Positions 1 to 8,984 of a stretch of DNA of 64,000 bases are shown here, one piece after another. Position 1 is the first letter of the stretch. Every line of letters begins with the position of its first letter. The DNA comes from an uncultured Muribaculaceae bacterium (lineage in GTDB: Bacteria > Bacteroidota > Bacteroidia > Bacteroidales > Muribaculaceae). Where the stretch lies: the NCBI GenBank assembly GCA_910588245.1, contig CAJUQP010000002.1, positions 109,279 through 173,278 on the forward strand. The letters run 5' to 3'. The position numbers and the translations under genes were made by a program. The notes under the pieces were generated by a model. That model saw only the letters and a program-made list of their open reading frames with translations, did not search any database and was not told the origin of the DNA.

Positions 1-903
1 GCCAGCCTTGACCGCCTCGTGAAGGAGGGTGAGGATATAGCCGCCGTAGTAACGATGCCAGACAAGATAGCCGGCCGCGGACACAAGATGATTCAGAGCG
101 ATGTGAAGAGATATGCTGTGGCCAATGGCCTGCGCGTGCTCCAGCCGGAGAAGCTCAAGGCTCCGGAATTCGTAGAGGAGCTCAGGAAAATTGACGCCGA
201 CCTTTTCATAGTGATCGCCTTCCGGATGCTTCCCGAGGTGGTATGGACAATGCCACGGCTCGGCACCTTCAATCTCCATGCCTCGCTCCTTCCGCGTTAC
301 CGGGGAGCTGCTCCTCTCAATTGGGCTGTTATCAATGGCGACACCGAGACCGGTGTGACCACCTTCTTTCTCAAACATGAAATCGACACCGGCGACATTA
401 TTGAGCAGCGTCGTGTGGAGATTCTTCCTGCCGACAATGTCGGCGACATCCATGACCGGCTGATGGCGCTCGGCGCCGACATGGTGGCCCACACAGTCCG
501 GGAGATCGCCAATGGCAGTGTGAAGCCCGTGCCGCAGCCTGAAGGCGAGTTTACGCCCGCTCCGAAAATATTCAAGGAAACCTGCCACATAGACTGGAAT
601 ATGCCTGCTGAAAGAGTACATAATCTTGTGAGAGGTCTTTCACCATATCCCTGTGCCTGGACTTCCATGGAGGATGCACGCACACCTGGGCAATGGTCGG
701 ACGTCAAGATATACGAGACCTCGCTTACGACCGGAATGACGGGAGATAATCTTGAGCCGGGAGATCTGAAGGTCGACAAGGAAAGTCTTTACGTGAAATG
801 TGGCGACGGAATGCTCCGTGTCCTTTCATTGCAGCCGGCAGGCAAAAGACGTATGGATGCCGATGCTCTGCTGAGAGGTTATTCCCCGGTGAGGTTCAGA
901 TGA
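1..903 (+). CDS. fmt: Methionyl-tRNA formyltransferase, 5' end outside window
   Basis: The enzyme transfers a formyl group from 10-formyl-tetrahydrofolate to Met-tRNA for translation initiation in the cytoplasm. The frame is open from base 1 (Ala-Ser-Leu-Asp...), so only about 15 N-terminal residues are missing; a GTG at 19 is probably internal. The family signature HASLLPRYRGAAPLN (about 280-325) carries the catalytic and folate-binding region, and the C-terminal tRNA-binding barrel follows to a normal end. The last codons overlap the start of menD (TGA at 901-903, ATGATG from 900), which suggests translational coupling to the menaquinone genes. Identification is firm from the motif and full co-linearity with the family. 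Confidence 0.95.
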   Translation, partial: ASLDRLVKEGEDIAAVVTMPDKIAGRGHKMIQSDVKRYAVANGLRVLQPEKLKAPEFVEELRKIDADLFIVIAFRMLPEVVWTMPRLGTFNLHASLLPRYRGAAPLNWAVINGDTETGVTTFFLKHEIDTGDIIEQRRVEILPADNVGDIHDRLMALGADMVAHTVREIANGSVKPVPQPEGEFTPAPKIFKETCHIDWNMPAERVHNLVRGLSPYPCAWTSMEDARTPGQWSDVKIYETSLTTGMTGDNLEPGDLKVDKESLYVKCGDGMLRVLSLQPAGKRRMDADALLRGYSPVRFR

Positions 904-2606
904 TGGAGAGGGAAGACACCGACAAAAAATTTTGTGGCATCCTTTTTGACGTGCTCGAGGATAAAGAGGTGAGGGATGTGGTATGCTCTCCCGGCTCGCG
1001 CAACGCCCCCCTGCTCATAGCCGCTGCCTCAAGGGATGGGCTGCGAAAGCATGTTGTGGTCGATGAGCGCTCGGCAGCTTTCATGGCCCTGGGAATAGCT
1101 ATGGTGAGCCGCAGGCCGGTGGCTATTGTGTGCACTTCAGGAACTGCGTTGCTGAACTACGGGCCGGCCGTGGCCGAGGCATTCTATCAGTCGCTCCCTA
1201 TAGTGGTGATTTCCGCTGATCGCCCGCAGCAATGGATAGATCAGGACGACTCGCAGACGCTCAGGCAGTTTGAAGCTTTCTCCAACTTTGTGAAGAAAAG
1301 CTATGAGCTCCCTGCATACGGCGACGGGGAGGTAGAATTGCAATGGTATGCCAACCGTATAGCCAACGATGCCATGATAGAGGCGACCTCCCGGCGTCCG
1401 GGACCCGTGCATATCAACGTGCGCCTTGGCGAGCCACTTTCCGGAAAGAGGGTGTGCTCGCACCAACCGCAGAGAATTATCGGGATGCTCGCCTCCGATA
1501 TGGTGGCCGACAGGATGAAGGTGAAGGCTCTCGGAGAGGTTGTCGCCGAATCGAGGGTAATGTTTGTGGCCGGGTTTATGCCCCCTGATTCACGATTGCA
1601 GAAAGCGGTGACGGAGTTCTGTTCGCTTCCCAACGTTGTGGCCATGACCGAGACGCTCTCCAACCTTCATATCAAAGGCCATTCCTGCGATATCGACGCC
1701 GTGCTTACCGCCTATCCGGAAGAGACACTCGACAGTCTTGCCCCCGATCTGGTCATCACGGTCGGCGGTTCGCTTGTTAGCCGCAAACTTAAGGAATATC
1801 TTCGTCGCAATAGTGATATCTGCAGCCATTGGAGCCTCGGGTGGCACCACACCACCTCCGATTGCTTCCAGTCGCTATCCATGCGGATAGAGGCTGATCC
1901 TGCGCGTATGCTCAGGGGGTTGCATCATGCGGCCGCTGGCCATGTCTCTGAAGACACCTCTTCCTATAGTTGCCAATGGACTGTAGCCCGGGAAAAAGCC
2001 GCGGCAGCCAAGAGCGCGTATGTGGCGTCAGTGGGTTGGAGTGAGCTCCGTGCTTTCGATATGATTCTCGGCGGTCTTCCTGCCGCTTGCAATCTTTTTC
2101 TGTCTAACGGCACTACCGTAAGATATGCCCAGCTCCTCGGATCGCGTCTGCCGCATGCATCATATTGCAACCGTGGGGTCTCGGGCATCGACGGCTGTTC
2201 ATCGACCGCAGTGGGCTGTGCCAAAGCTTACAATGGGATGACGGTGCTGATCACAGGCGACATGTCGATGGCCTACGATCTCGGAGCTTTAGCTTTGCCT
2301 GATATCCCCGACACCATGAGGATCATTGTGATCGACAACAGGGGTGGCGGGATATTCCGTTTCATTCCCACCACTTCCTCACTCCCGGAGAGAGAGGAAT
2401 ACTTCTGCGCTTGTCCCACACTTCCCGTCGATCTTCTGGCGCAGGCTTACGGATGGGATTATCTTGAGGCGCATGATGCCGAAGGGCTCCGTAAGGCGTT
2501 GCGAGAGTTATTTGTAAGAGGGAGGCGGAAGATACTCCGCGTGGTGTGCGACGGAGAGGAGAGCGCCGCGATATTGAAAGGATATATGGCAGTCCGGGCC
2601 GAATGA
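900..2606 (+). CDS. menD: 2-succinyl-5-enolpyruvyl-6-hydroxy-3-cyclohexene-1-carboxylate synthase (MenD)
   Basis: This thiamine-diphosphate enzyme joins isochorismate and 2-oxoglutarate, the first committed step of menaquinone synthesis. The N-terminal half has SPGSRNAPL and VDERSAAFMALG, which includes the cofactor-activating glutamate near residue 54. The C-terminal ThDP/Mg motif GDMSMAYD...IDNRGGGIF lies around residues 450-480. Length (about 568 residues) is normal. The open frame extends upstream to 798, but the ATGATG at 900/903 overlapping the fmt stop gives the standard N-terminus. Next is menB after 51 bp. A MenF isochorismate synthase is not in the window. Confidence 0.96.
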   Translation: MMEREDTDKKFCGILFDVLEDKEVRDVVCSPGSRNAPLLIAAASRDGLRKHVVVDERSAAFMALGIAMVSRRPVAIVCTSGTALLNYGPAVAEAFYQSLPIVVISADRPQQWIDQDDSQTLRQFEAFSNFVKKSYELPAYGDGEVELQWYANRIANDAMIEATSRRPGPVHINVRLGEPLSGKRVCSHQPQRIIGMLASDMVADRMKVKALGEVVAESRVMFVAGFMPPDSRLQKAVTEFCSLPNVVAMTETLSNLHIKGHSCDIDAVLTAYPEETLDSLAPDLVITVGGSLVSRKLKEYLRRNSDICSHWSLGWHHTTSDCFQSLSMRIEADPARMLRGLHHAAAGHVSEDTSSYSCQWTVAREKAAAAKSAYVASVGWSELRAFDMILGGLPAACNLFLSNGTTVRYAQLLGSRLPHASYCNRGVSGIDGCSSTAVGCAKAYNGMTVLITGDMSMAYDLGALALPDIPDTMRIIVIDNRGGGIFRFIPTTSSLPEREEYFCACPTLPVDLLAQAYGWDYLEAHDAEGLRKALRELFVRGRRKILRVVCDGEESAAILKGYMAVRAE

Positions 2607-2657
2607 GACGGCAAGGACATCATCATAAGATTCAAGATAAAAAACCGACAAATAATC

Positions 2658-3473
2658 ATGTATAACTGGAAGACAATCAAGGAATATACTGACATCCTTT
2701 TCGAACAGTTCGAGGGAATTGCCAAGATAACTATCAACCGGCCGAAAGTCTATAACGCTTTCCGGCCTCTCACCAACCGCGAGATGCTTGACGCCATGGC
2801 CATATGCCGCGAGCGCCAGGACATCAGAGTCGTGGTACTGACTGGGGCCGGTGACAAGGCATTCTGCAGCGGCGGAGACCAGAATGAGAAAGGACGCGGG
2901 GGATATATTGACGCCGACGGGGTGCCTCGTCTCAATGTGCTCGACCTCCACAACGCCATCCGTTCAATACCGAAACCCGTGATCGCGATGGTCAACGGCT
3001 ATTCGATAGGTGGCGGCAATGTGCTCAATGTGATCTGTGATCTCTCGATCGCCTCCGAGAACGCGAGATTCGGTCAGACCGGTCCGAAAGTCGGAAGCTT
3101 CGATGCCGGATTCGGATCATCATATCTCGCGAGTTGCGTAGGGCAGAAAAAGGCTCGCGAGATATGGTTCCTATGCAGGCAATACACCGCCCAGGAAGCT
3201 CTTGAGATGGGCATGGTCAACAAGGTAGTGCCCCCGGAGCGTCTCGAGGACGAGGTCGTAGACTGGTGTCGCACCATCATGAAGCGCTCGCCGCTTGCCA
3301 TCCGTATGATAAAGAGGGGGCTCAATGCAGAGCTCGATGGCCAGAAGGGACTTATGGAGTTTGCCGGCGACGCTACGCTGATGTATTATCTTATGGACGA
3401 GGCTCAGGAAGGAAAGAACGCTTTCCTCGAGAAGCGCGATCCCGATTTCGACAGATTCCCTAAATTCCCCTGA
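2658..3473 (+). CDS. menB: 1,4-dihydroxy-2-naphthoyl-CoA synthase (MenB)
   Basis: A crotonase-fold enzyme that cyclises o-succinylbenzoyl-CoA to dihydroxynaphthoyl-CoA in menaquinone synthesis. Visible are the oxyanion-hole segment FCSGGDQNEKG near residue 70, the substrate loop PVIAMVNGYSIGGGN near residue 110, and QTGPKVGSFDAGFGSSYLA, which carries the conserved aspartate and serine of MenB. The C-terminal FLEKRDPDFDRFPKFP is typical of MenB and separates it from other enoyl-CoA hydratases. Only 2 bp separate its stop from menC, so the two are surely co-transcribed. Confidence 0.96.
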   Translation: MYNWKTIKEYTDILFEQFEGIAKITINRPKVYNAFRPLTNREMLDAMAICRERQDIRVVVLTGAGDKAFCSGGDQNEKGRGGYIDADGVPRLNVLDLHNAIRSIPKPVIAMVNGYSIGGGNVLNVICDLSIASENARFGQTGPKVGSFDAGFGSSYLASCVGQKKAREIWFLCRQYTAQEALEMGMVNKVVPPERLEDEVVDWCRTIMKRSPLAIRMIKRGLNAELDGQKGLMEFAGDATLMYYLMDEAQEGKNAFLEKRDPDFDRFPKFP

Positions 3474-3475
3474 CC

Positions 3476-4534
3476 ATGCGTCTTTCGTTCGCTCCATATC
3501 TCCTGCATTTCAAGCATCCTGCAGGCACATCGCGTGGTGTGCTGACAGAGAAACCTACGTTTCTGATAAAGGTGTATGATGAAGAGAATCCCCTTCGCTT
3601 CGGCATTGGGGAGGCAGCCGTGTTCCCTGGCCTCTCCCCGGAGGCCGACGGCAATTATGTGTGGAAACTCACGGAATTGATGGCAAATGTGGCGATAGGT
3701 AAGTCCACCGACCTATCGCGTCATTCTTCCATACAGTTCGGCTTTGAGCAGGCGCTTCTCGATTTTTCCGGAGGTTGCCGTGGAGTATGGTTCCCTTCAT
3801 CTTTCACTGCCGGAGAATCATCGATTGAGATCAATGGCTTGGTCTGGATGGGTGATTTCGACATGATGATAGAGCGCATAGAGAGCAAACTGCGCGAGGG
3901 ATTCCGCTGTGTGAAGCTCAAGATCGGAGCCATTGACTGGAGGAAAGAGATCGAGATGGTGCGTTTCATACGGGAACGTTATTCTGAGGAGGAGTTGATG
4001 ATAAGGGTCGATGCCAACGGTGGTTTCACTATGGACGAAGCCCTTCCCCGGCTCAGGATGCTCGCTGATCTCGGTGTCCATTCAATAGAACAGCCTATAA
4101 AGGCGGGAAATCCGGAGCTCATGGCGTTTTTGTGCCAGGTGTCGCCGCTTCCCATCGCTCTTGATGAAGAACTCATAGGTAAAGCCACAACGGAGGAGAA
4201 AATACATTTGCTTGATGTCATAAAGCCGGCATATATAATCCTCAAACCGGCATTGTGCGGAGGTTTCTCAGGTGCGGAGGAATGGATATCTCTCGCCTCG
4301 GAGAGAGGCATCGGATGGTGGGTGACATCAGCCCTGGAGTCGAACGTGGGCCTTGATGCGATAGCCCAGTGGACCGCACATATCGGAGCCGATGGACCGC
4401 AGGGCCTTGGCACAGGCGCGCTCTTCACCGACAATTTCTCTTCTCCGATCAGACTTTCAGGCGACCGGCTCAGCATCGATACTTCCGCCGCATTCGACTA
4501 TTCGCAGTTCGACGGGCTTAAGTGGCATATGTGA
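3476..4534 (+). CDS. menC: o-Succinylbenzoate synthase (MenC), enolase superfamily
   Basis: MenC dehydrates SHCHC to o-succinylbenzoate. The protein (352 residues) has the enolase-superfamily layout: an N-terminal capping domain, the KxK catalytic lysine segment (CVKLKIGAIDW, about residue 145), metal ligands in RVDANGGF, SIEQPI and ALDEELIG, and a distal lysine in YIILKPALCGG. The ATG at 3476 follows the menB stop directly. Its position between menB and menE supports the MenC assignment over other dipeptide epimerase-like members of the superfamily. Confidence 0.93.
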   Translation: MRLSFAPYLLHFKHPAGTSRGVLTEKPTFLIKVYDEENPLRFGIGEAAVFPGLSPEADGNYVWKLTELMANVAIGKSTDLSRHSSIQFGFEQALLDFSGGCRGVWFPSSFTAGESSIEINGLVWMGDFDMMIERIESKLREGFRCVKLKIGAIDWRKEIEMVRFIRERYSEEELMIRVDANGGFTMDEALPRLRMLADLGVHSIEQPIKAGNPELMAFLCQVSPLPIALDEELIGKATTEEKIHLLDVIKPAYIILKPALCGGFSGAEEWISLASERGIGWWVTSALESNVGLDAIAQWTAHIGADGPQGLGTGALFTDNFSSPIRLSGDRLSIDTSAAFDYSQFDGLKWHM

Positions 4535-4548
4535 TGGTGTAGCCGGTC

Positions 4549-5523
4549 GTGACGATTGATGGAATCATTTACGGAAAAATGACTTTTGAGGAATTCATAG
4601 AGGAGTGGAGATCGGACAGTGATCATATCACGGCCCATACTTCCGGCTCCACGGGAAAACCCAAGACAATAACGCTTGATAAGGAATTCGTGAGGAGGAG
4701 CGCACTCCGCACGAATTCCTTTTTCCGCATAACCTCAGCAAGCCGTCTTCATTCATGTGTGGCACCCGACTTCATAGGGGGAAAGATGATGGCGGTCAGG
4801 GCTTTGGAGGCTGGATGTCGTCTCACATGGGAGACCCCGTCCAACCGTCCGCTTGCGGATGCCGGAGCTGCCGGTAGGATAGACCTCCTTGCGGTTGTGC
4901 CTTCGCAGACCTTGCATATACTTGATAATATGGAGAAATTGCCGGAGATCAGGGCGATGCTTGTGGGAGGTTCGGCCATCGATCCCTCTTTGCGCAGGCG
5001 CATAGCCGGGAGCGGTATTAATGCTTATGAGAGCTACGGTATGACTGAGACCGCTTCTCATATCGCCCTTCGCAGGATAGAGGCGGAAGAGGGTTGGTTT
5101 GAGACTCTTGGAGGAATAATGGTTGCGACCGATACGCGGGGATGCCTTGAGATATGGTTTCCTTCTGGCGAGAGATTCATCACAAATGATCTTGCCGCGA
5201 CAGATGGCAATTCAAGATTCCGGATTTGCGGACGCTATGACCATATCATCATAACCGGCGGGAAGAAAGTGAATCCGTTTGAGGTGGAGAGAAAGATTAC
5301 CGGAATGATCGACGCTCCATTCGTGGTCACATCTGAACCCGATGTGAAATGGGGTCGTCGGATTGTGCTCAGGATAGAACGTGCTGCCGGCTCAACTCCT
5401 GATGAATTGCCGGAATTGTTGAGTAAGGGTCTGCGTGAGGCTCTTTTACCCTGGGAGATGCCCAAGGAGATAGAGATTGTCGATAAGCTTGAAAGAACAC
5501 CCAATGGAAAGCTGAAAAGATAG
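4549..5523 (+). CDS. menE: o-Succinylbenzoate-CoA ligase (MenE), compact form
   Basis: An adenylate-forming (ANL) ligase that activates o-succinylbenzoate with ATP and CoA. Motifs in order: AMP-binding loop TSGSTGKPKT (about residue 31), the A5 motif YGMTETASH, the hinge GRYDHIIITGGKKVNPFEVE, and the catalytic C-terminal lysine in ERTPNGKLKR, which ends the protein. At 324 residues it is shorter than the usual 450-490 of E. coli-type MenE; the reduced N-terminal domain is common in Bacteroidota. The start is GTG at 4549; an ATG at 4579 is an alternative. A terminator hairpin follows, ending the men operon. Confidence 0.92.
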   Translation: MTIDGIIYGKMTFEEFIEEWRSDSDHITAHTSGSTGKPKTITLDKEFVRRSALRTNSFFRITSASRLHSCVAPDFIGGKMMAVRALEAGCRLTWETPSNRPLADAGAAGRIDLLAVVPSQTLHILDNMEKLPEIRAMLVGGSAIDPSLRRRIAGSGINAYESYGMTETASHIALRRIEAEEGWFETLGGIMVATDTRGCLEIWFPSGERFITNDLAATDGNSRFRICGRYDHIIITGGKKVNPFEVERKITGMIDAPFVVTSEPDVKWGRRIVLRIERAAGSTPDELPELLSKGLREALLPWEMPKEIEIVDKLERTPNGKLKR

Positions 5524-5560
5524 GACACAACTTTTGAATCATGCCATTGTTATGAAAGTG

Positions 5561-5607
5561 AGACCGGATATGGTGCGGTTGCGGCCAGTGTGTCCGGTCT
5601 TGTTTTT
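5561..5607 (+). terminator. Terminator of the men operon
   Basis: Arms AGACCGGA (5561-5568) and TCCGGTCT (5593-5600) flank a 24-base loop and are followed by TGTTTTTA. The hairpin lies in the open frame upstream of the next lipoprotein gene, which argues that this gene starts at 5632 and not at the upstream start at 5590. Confidence 0.75.
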
Positions 5608-5631
5608 ACGATAACTATAAATACGGCTGCA

Positions 5632-6585
5632 ATGGCTGGTTTCAGCAAAACATATCTTATCTCGTCGGTGGCCGTCATTCTCGCCACTGCCTCATCGTGT
5701 ATTTACGACAGCATCCCGCTGTGCCCGGAAGAGAAGGTGGAGATCACTATCTGCAACGACTGGAATGGGGCTCCCGAGGCCACACCCGAGGGGATGGCTT
5801 ATCTTTTTTTTATGGAAGGTCTTGCCTCTCCATGGCGTTTTGATTTTCCGGGCAGGGAAGCCGGTAAAGTGTCGCTCTCTGCCGGCGACTACAGATTTGT
5901 CATGTTTAACGACGATACTTCTGATATCGTTTTTGATAAGGATTCCGAAGGCATCCCTTTGGCGACTACACATGCCGATAAGGGATATACTGAAGGAATC
6001 GCGGAGAATGTCCGTCAGGCGCCCGATATGATGTGGTCGGCGTCTATCCGCAAGGTCATGGTGAGTGAGGATATGGTGGAATACACATCCGGCGACAGTT
6101 TGGCCGGAGGGGACGGATCTTATAAGATCATTACGGAACCGGTCCAGATCACGCCGCAATTCCGGGTAAAGGTGCTTAAGCTGGAGAATCTGCAGGGAGT
6201 CTCAGCCATGAAAGGGGTGATCACCGGAATGGCTTCGGGAATAAATCTTTTTGAACGGAGCAGAAAAGGCCCTGATACCGCGGTCTCCTTCTCTCCGGAA
6301 ATCTGTGCTGACTCTACCGTGAGGGCGGTTTTCAATACTTTCGGACGTCCGGATGGCCTTGATGTAAGAAATTATCTGAAACTGTGCTTCCTGCTCTCTG
6401 ACGGAAGGATTGTCTGCGAGGTGTATGATGTCACGGCAAAGATTCTGGCTGCCCCCGATCCAATGAGAATAGAGCTTGTGATAGATTCTGTGTCGCTGCC
6501 TTATGCCCCGCCGGCAGGGAGCGGGGGCGCGTTCGATCCGCAAGTGGCCGGATGGATCACTGTGGTGGTGAACTATGAAGTATGA
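5632..6585 (+). CDS. DUF5119-type fimbrial-assembly lipoprotein
   Basis: A surface lipoprotein of the Bacteroidales DUF5119 (FimB/Mfa2-related) type, probably an accessory or anchor subunit of a fimbrium or surface structure. The signal peptide MAGFSKTYLISSVAVILA is followed by a lipobox ending ATASSC, predicting export and lipidation. The mature part has VEITICNDWNGAPEATPEGM and the segment SPWRFDFPGREAGKVSLSAG, typical of this domain, and two beta-sandwich-like halves. ATG 5632 is chosen because it begins the signal peptide; the longer frame runs into the men terminator. It is followed after 32 bp by a fimbrillin-type gene, with which it probably forms an operon. The structure it builds is not known. 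Confidence 0.8.
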   Translation: MAGFSKTYLISSVAVILATASSCIYDSIPLCPEEKVEITICNDWNGAPEATPEGMAYLFFMEGLASPWRFDFPGREAGKVSLSAGDYRFVMFNDDTSDIVFDKDSEGIPLATTHADKGYTEGIAENVRQAPDMMWSASIRKVMVSEDMVEYTSGDSLAGGDGSYKIITEPVQITPQFRVKVLKLENLQGVSAMKGVITGMASGINLFERSRKGPDTAVSFSPEICADSTVRAVFNTFGRPDGLDVRNYLKLCFLLSDGRIVCEVYDVTAKILAAPDPMRIELVIDSVSLPYAPPAGSGGAFDPQVAGWITVVVNYEV

Positions 6586-6617
6586 CCGAATGTTGTTAAA
6601 TAAAAAGGAATTATATT

Positions 6618-7646
6618 ATGAAAACATTGCTGTTTATGGTTATCCCCCTTGCTTTGATGGGGGCTGCCTGTTCCGGAGATAACGAGCCGTCAAAGCCGGA
6701 TTCAAAGACGTCGGGGAAGGAGATCAGTTTCTATGCTATGGCTCCTAAGGGCACCCGCGCGCCATCGACCACAACCGCTACGCTGCAGGACTTCATCGTC
6801 TATGCCTTTACCGACTCATCGGTAATCATGAATGGTGTGACAGTGAAGAGAAACGGTGGATCATGGACTTATTCCCCCGTGGTCTACTGGCCTTCCTCGC
6901 CTGTAGACTTCTATGCTGTCAGTCCCGACATAAGGACGGGGTCGGATATGACGCCAGATTCCGACGAGGTGATCCGGGAAATTTCATGCGGAAGTACCGA
7001 TCTTTTGTATGCTGTCAGCATGAACGAGCTTGAGAGTCTCACACCGGTGCCTCTTACCTTCCGTCATGCCATGAGCAGAGTGTCGATCATGCTCTCAAGC
7101 ACGAGCGACAGATATAGTGTGGAGGTATATCACGTTTCGGTCAACAATATCTCTCTTACTGGAGATTTCACATTGCCTAAAGTGAATACGTCCGATGAAT
7201 CGGGACTGGGCACCTGGAGCGGATTGTCAGCCTCCGCTAAGACTCTCTTGTATTATAATATGGATGGAGCCTCCACATTGCTTTCGACCACTCCGCGTGA
7301 TCTTACTGAGGGAAATCTCAACATCTCGTTCTTTGTGCCGCAGACTCTTGAACCTCTCGATTATTCCTCCGGTGATTTTACCGGCGATTTCATGCAGATA
7401 GATTGTGTGGTCAAAGACAAGTCGACGGGTGAAACAGTATGGCCCAATGAGAATACTCCTTCATATCTTCTGGTCGCTCAGACAGATTGCGGCCGCATGC
7501 TCTTCCCTTTGGCCACCCCGACCGTGACTTCATGGCAGCAAGGCTATTCATACGTGTATAATGTTGTGATCAACAAAACCTATTCGGTAGATACGATAGA
7601 ATTCGCTCCGGTAGTGAAGGACTATATAGTGACCCAGCCTTTCTGA
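6618..7646 (+). CDS. Fimbrillin-family lipoprotein
   Basis: A probable fimbrillin-like (FimA/Mfa1 superfamily) surface protein. The N-terminus MKTLLFMVIPLALMGAAC is a lipoprotein signal with the cysteine at residue 18, followed by a Ser/Lys/Pro-rich linker and the phrase ISFYAMAPKGTRAPSTTT, typical of this family: an N-terminal strand with an arginine cleavage region that is removed before donor-strand polymerisation. Two beta-sandwich-like domains follow, with YWPSSPVDFYAVSP in the first. The gene ends in WQQGYSYVYNVVINK..., the usual C-terminal strand region. It lies just downstream of the DUF5119 gene and ends before a strong terminator, so the pair is one unit. Confidence 0.85.
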   Translation: MKTLLFMVIPLALMGAACSGDNEPSKPDSKTSGKEISFYAMAPKGTRAPSTTTATLQDFIVYAFTDSSVIMNGVTVKRNGGSWTYSPVVYWPSSPVDFYAVSPDIRTGSDMTPDSDEVIREISCGSTDLLYAVSMNELESLTPVPLTFRHAMSRVSIMLSSTSDRYSVEVYHVSVNNISLTGDFTLPKVNTSDESGLGTWSGLSASAKTLLYYNMDGASTLLSTTPRDLTEGNLNISFFVPQTLEPLDYSSGDFTGDFMQIDCVVKDKSTGETVWPNENTPSYLLVAQTDCGRMLFPLATPTVTSWQQGYSYVYNVVINKTYSVDTIEFAPVVKDYIVTQPF

Positions 7647-7716
7647 TCAGTCATTACAGCTTATTCAATGCCGGCCTGCGATGCCGCCCTGCGGATGCCG
7701 GAATGATATATTCTAT

Positions 7717-7763
7717 AACGCCGCCTCCATTTCCCCCCGGAGGTGGCGTTAGTCTTGTTTTTT
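7717..7763 (+). terminator. Terminator after fimbrillin pair
   Basis: The stem AACGCCgCCTCC (7717-7728) pairs with GGAGGtGGCGTT (7739-7750) and is followed by AGTCTTGTTTTTT. Confidence 0.8.
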
Positions 7764-7833
7764 AGTAATTTCGATAAATTGAACGCCTGAATACACAATT
7801 TTTATGAGTTTTTTATGGAAAAGCGCCGATATG

Positions 7834-7865
7834 TTTTTATGTTACAAAAAAATGTTATAAATTTG
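7834..7865 (+). promoter_or_regulatory. Promoter of the Crp/Fnr regulator gene
   Basis: A perfect -7 box TAAATTTG lies at 7858-7865. The -33 position, 20 bp upstream, has TTTT in place of TTTG. The predicted leader is about 110 nt. The surrounding 7764-7984 stretch is very A+T rich and shows nothing else. Confidence 0.45.
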
Positions 7866-7984
7866 TGTTGTGAAACATAGAAGCCCTTTTAAACTCTTCC
7901 CTGTCTCCTCTTCCCTGATCAGTTTGAATAGACTTCACAACTTCTAACGGAACATAACCACTCCTAATTATTTATCGGAATGCG

Positions 7985-8686
7985 ATGATAAAGAAGAGCA
8001 CTCTTGAGCATATCATAAGCGAGGATCTTTCCGATCTATGGAAAAACCTTTCTCCGGAGGAGAAAAGGACCGTGACCGACAATTTTACCATTCTTCATTA
8101 TAAGAAGGGGCAGATTATCTATGCGGAGCAGGAGGAGCCGGAATACCTCTGGTGCCTGCTTAAAGGGAAGGTTAAGATGTATAAGAGCGGCATAGGCGAC
8201 AGGGTGCAGATCCTGAGGCTCTACCGCCCGGTGCAATATTTCGGTTACAGGGCTTATTTCGCTAAGGAGAAGTATGTGTCGTCGTGCGCGGCATTTGAAG
8301 CCTCGGTGCTCGGGTGTATTCCGATGCATATTGTCGAGGATCTTATACGATGCAACAATGACCTTGCCATGTTTTTCATCCACGAACTGTCGCGTAATCT
8401 TGGCGGTTCCGACACAAAAATTGTGAACCTCACCCAGAAACATATACGCGGCCGTCTGGCTGAAGCTCTTCTTCTGCTTGCAGACAACTATGGGCTGGAG
8501 GATGATGAGGCTACTCTCAAGATATATATGAGCCGTGAGGATCTCGCAAACCTTTCCAATATGACTACGTCGAACGCCATCCGCACACTCACTACATTCA
8601 TGGCGGAGAAACTCATTCTGGTTGACGGGCGTCGCATAAAGATACTCAATGTGCCGATGCTTCGCAAGATCTCGAAGTTCGGCTAA
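7985..8686 (+). CDS. Crp/Fnr family transcriptional regulator
   Basis: A cyclic-nucleotide-binding-fold regulator (233 residues). The N-terminal cupin-like sensor (about residues 35-130) has YKKGQIIYAEQEEPEYLWCLLKGKVKMY. The C-terminal winged helix (about 160-230) has the helix-turn-helix segment MSREDLANLSNMTTSNAIRT. Four cysteines occur (about residues 59, 98, 108 and 119) but not in the N-terminal cluster arrangement of Fnr, so an Fe-S sensor is not indicated; the ligand is unknown. The gene is monocistronic, between a terminator and a perfect palindrome. The GH28-GH43 gene downstream has its own weak promoter and could be a target, but no site shows that. Confidence 0.88.
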   Translation: MIKKSTLEHIISEDLSDLWKNLSPEEKRTVTDNFTILHYKKGQIIYAEQEEPEYLWCLLKGKVKMYKSGIGDRVQILRLYRPVQYFGYRAYFAKEKYVSSCAAFEASVLGCIPMHIVEDLIRCNNDLAMFFIHELSRNLGGSDTKIVNLTQKHIRGRLAEALLLLADNYGLEDDEATLKIYMSREDLANLSNMTTSNAIRTLTTFMAEKLILVDGRRIKILNVPMLRKISKFG

Positions 8687-8725
8687 GGCACCATTGTTAC
8701 ATACCGTTTTTCCAAGGCATAAGAC

Positions 8726-8771
8726 ACATCAGAAAGGCCGGAAGGGAATTCCCTTCCGGCCTTTCTGATGT
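8726..8771. terminator. Perfect 46-bp palindrome, probable bidirectional terminator
   Basis: The two 23-bp arms are perfectly complementary with no spacer (centre AA|TT between 8748 and 8749). The arms contain AAAGGCCGG and CCGGCCTTT, so either strand ends in a U-containing stem. It follows the Crp/Fnr gene by 40 bp. Confidence 0.7.
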
Positions 8772-8951
8772 CATTGTCATTCATTACTCTTTCGTAGGCT
8801 TTGTCCGGCATCGTAAAATTAGTAAAAATATAAATCCTGACGGTGTGGTGATTCTGTAAATTATAGCCTGTAAATAGCCATATCGGGCAAGGATGAAATA
8901 AAAATACCCTAATTTGAGATAAATGGGAACACCCGGATAGCGATAAGAAGT

Positions 8952-8959
8952 TAAATTTG
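8952..8959 (+). promoter_or_regulatory. -7 box upstream of the GH28-GH43 gene
   Basis: TAAATTTG matches the Bacteroidota -7 consensus 26 bp before the start codon. No TTTG is found 19-20 bp upstream, which suggests an activator-dependent promoter. The rest of 8772-8951 is A+T rich and shows no gene. Confidence 0.45.
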
Positions 8960-8984
8960 CAACATAATCTAAATCCTGAAAACG

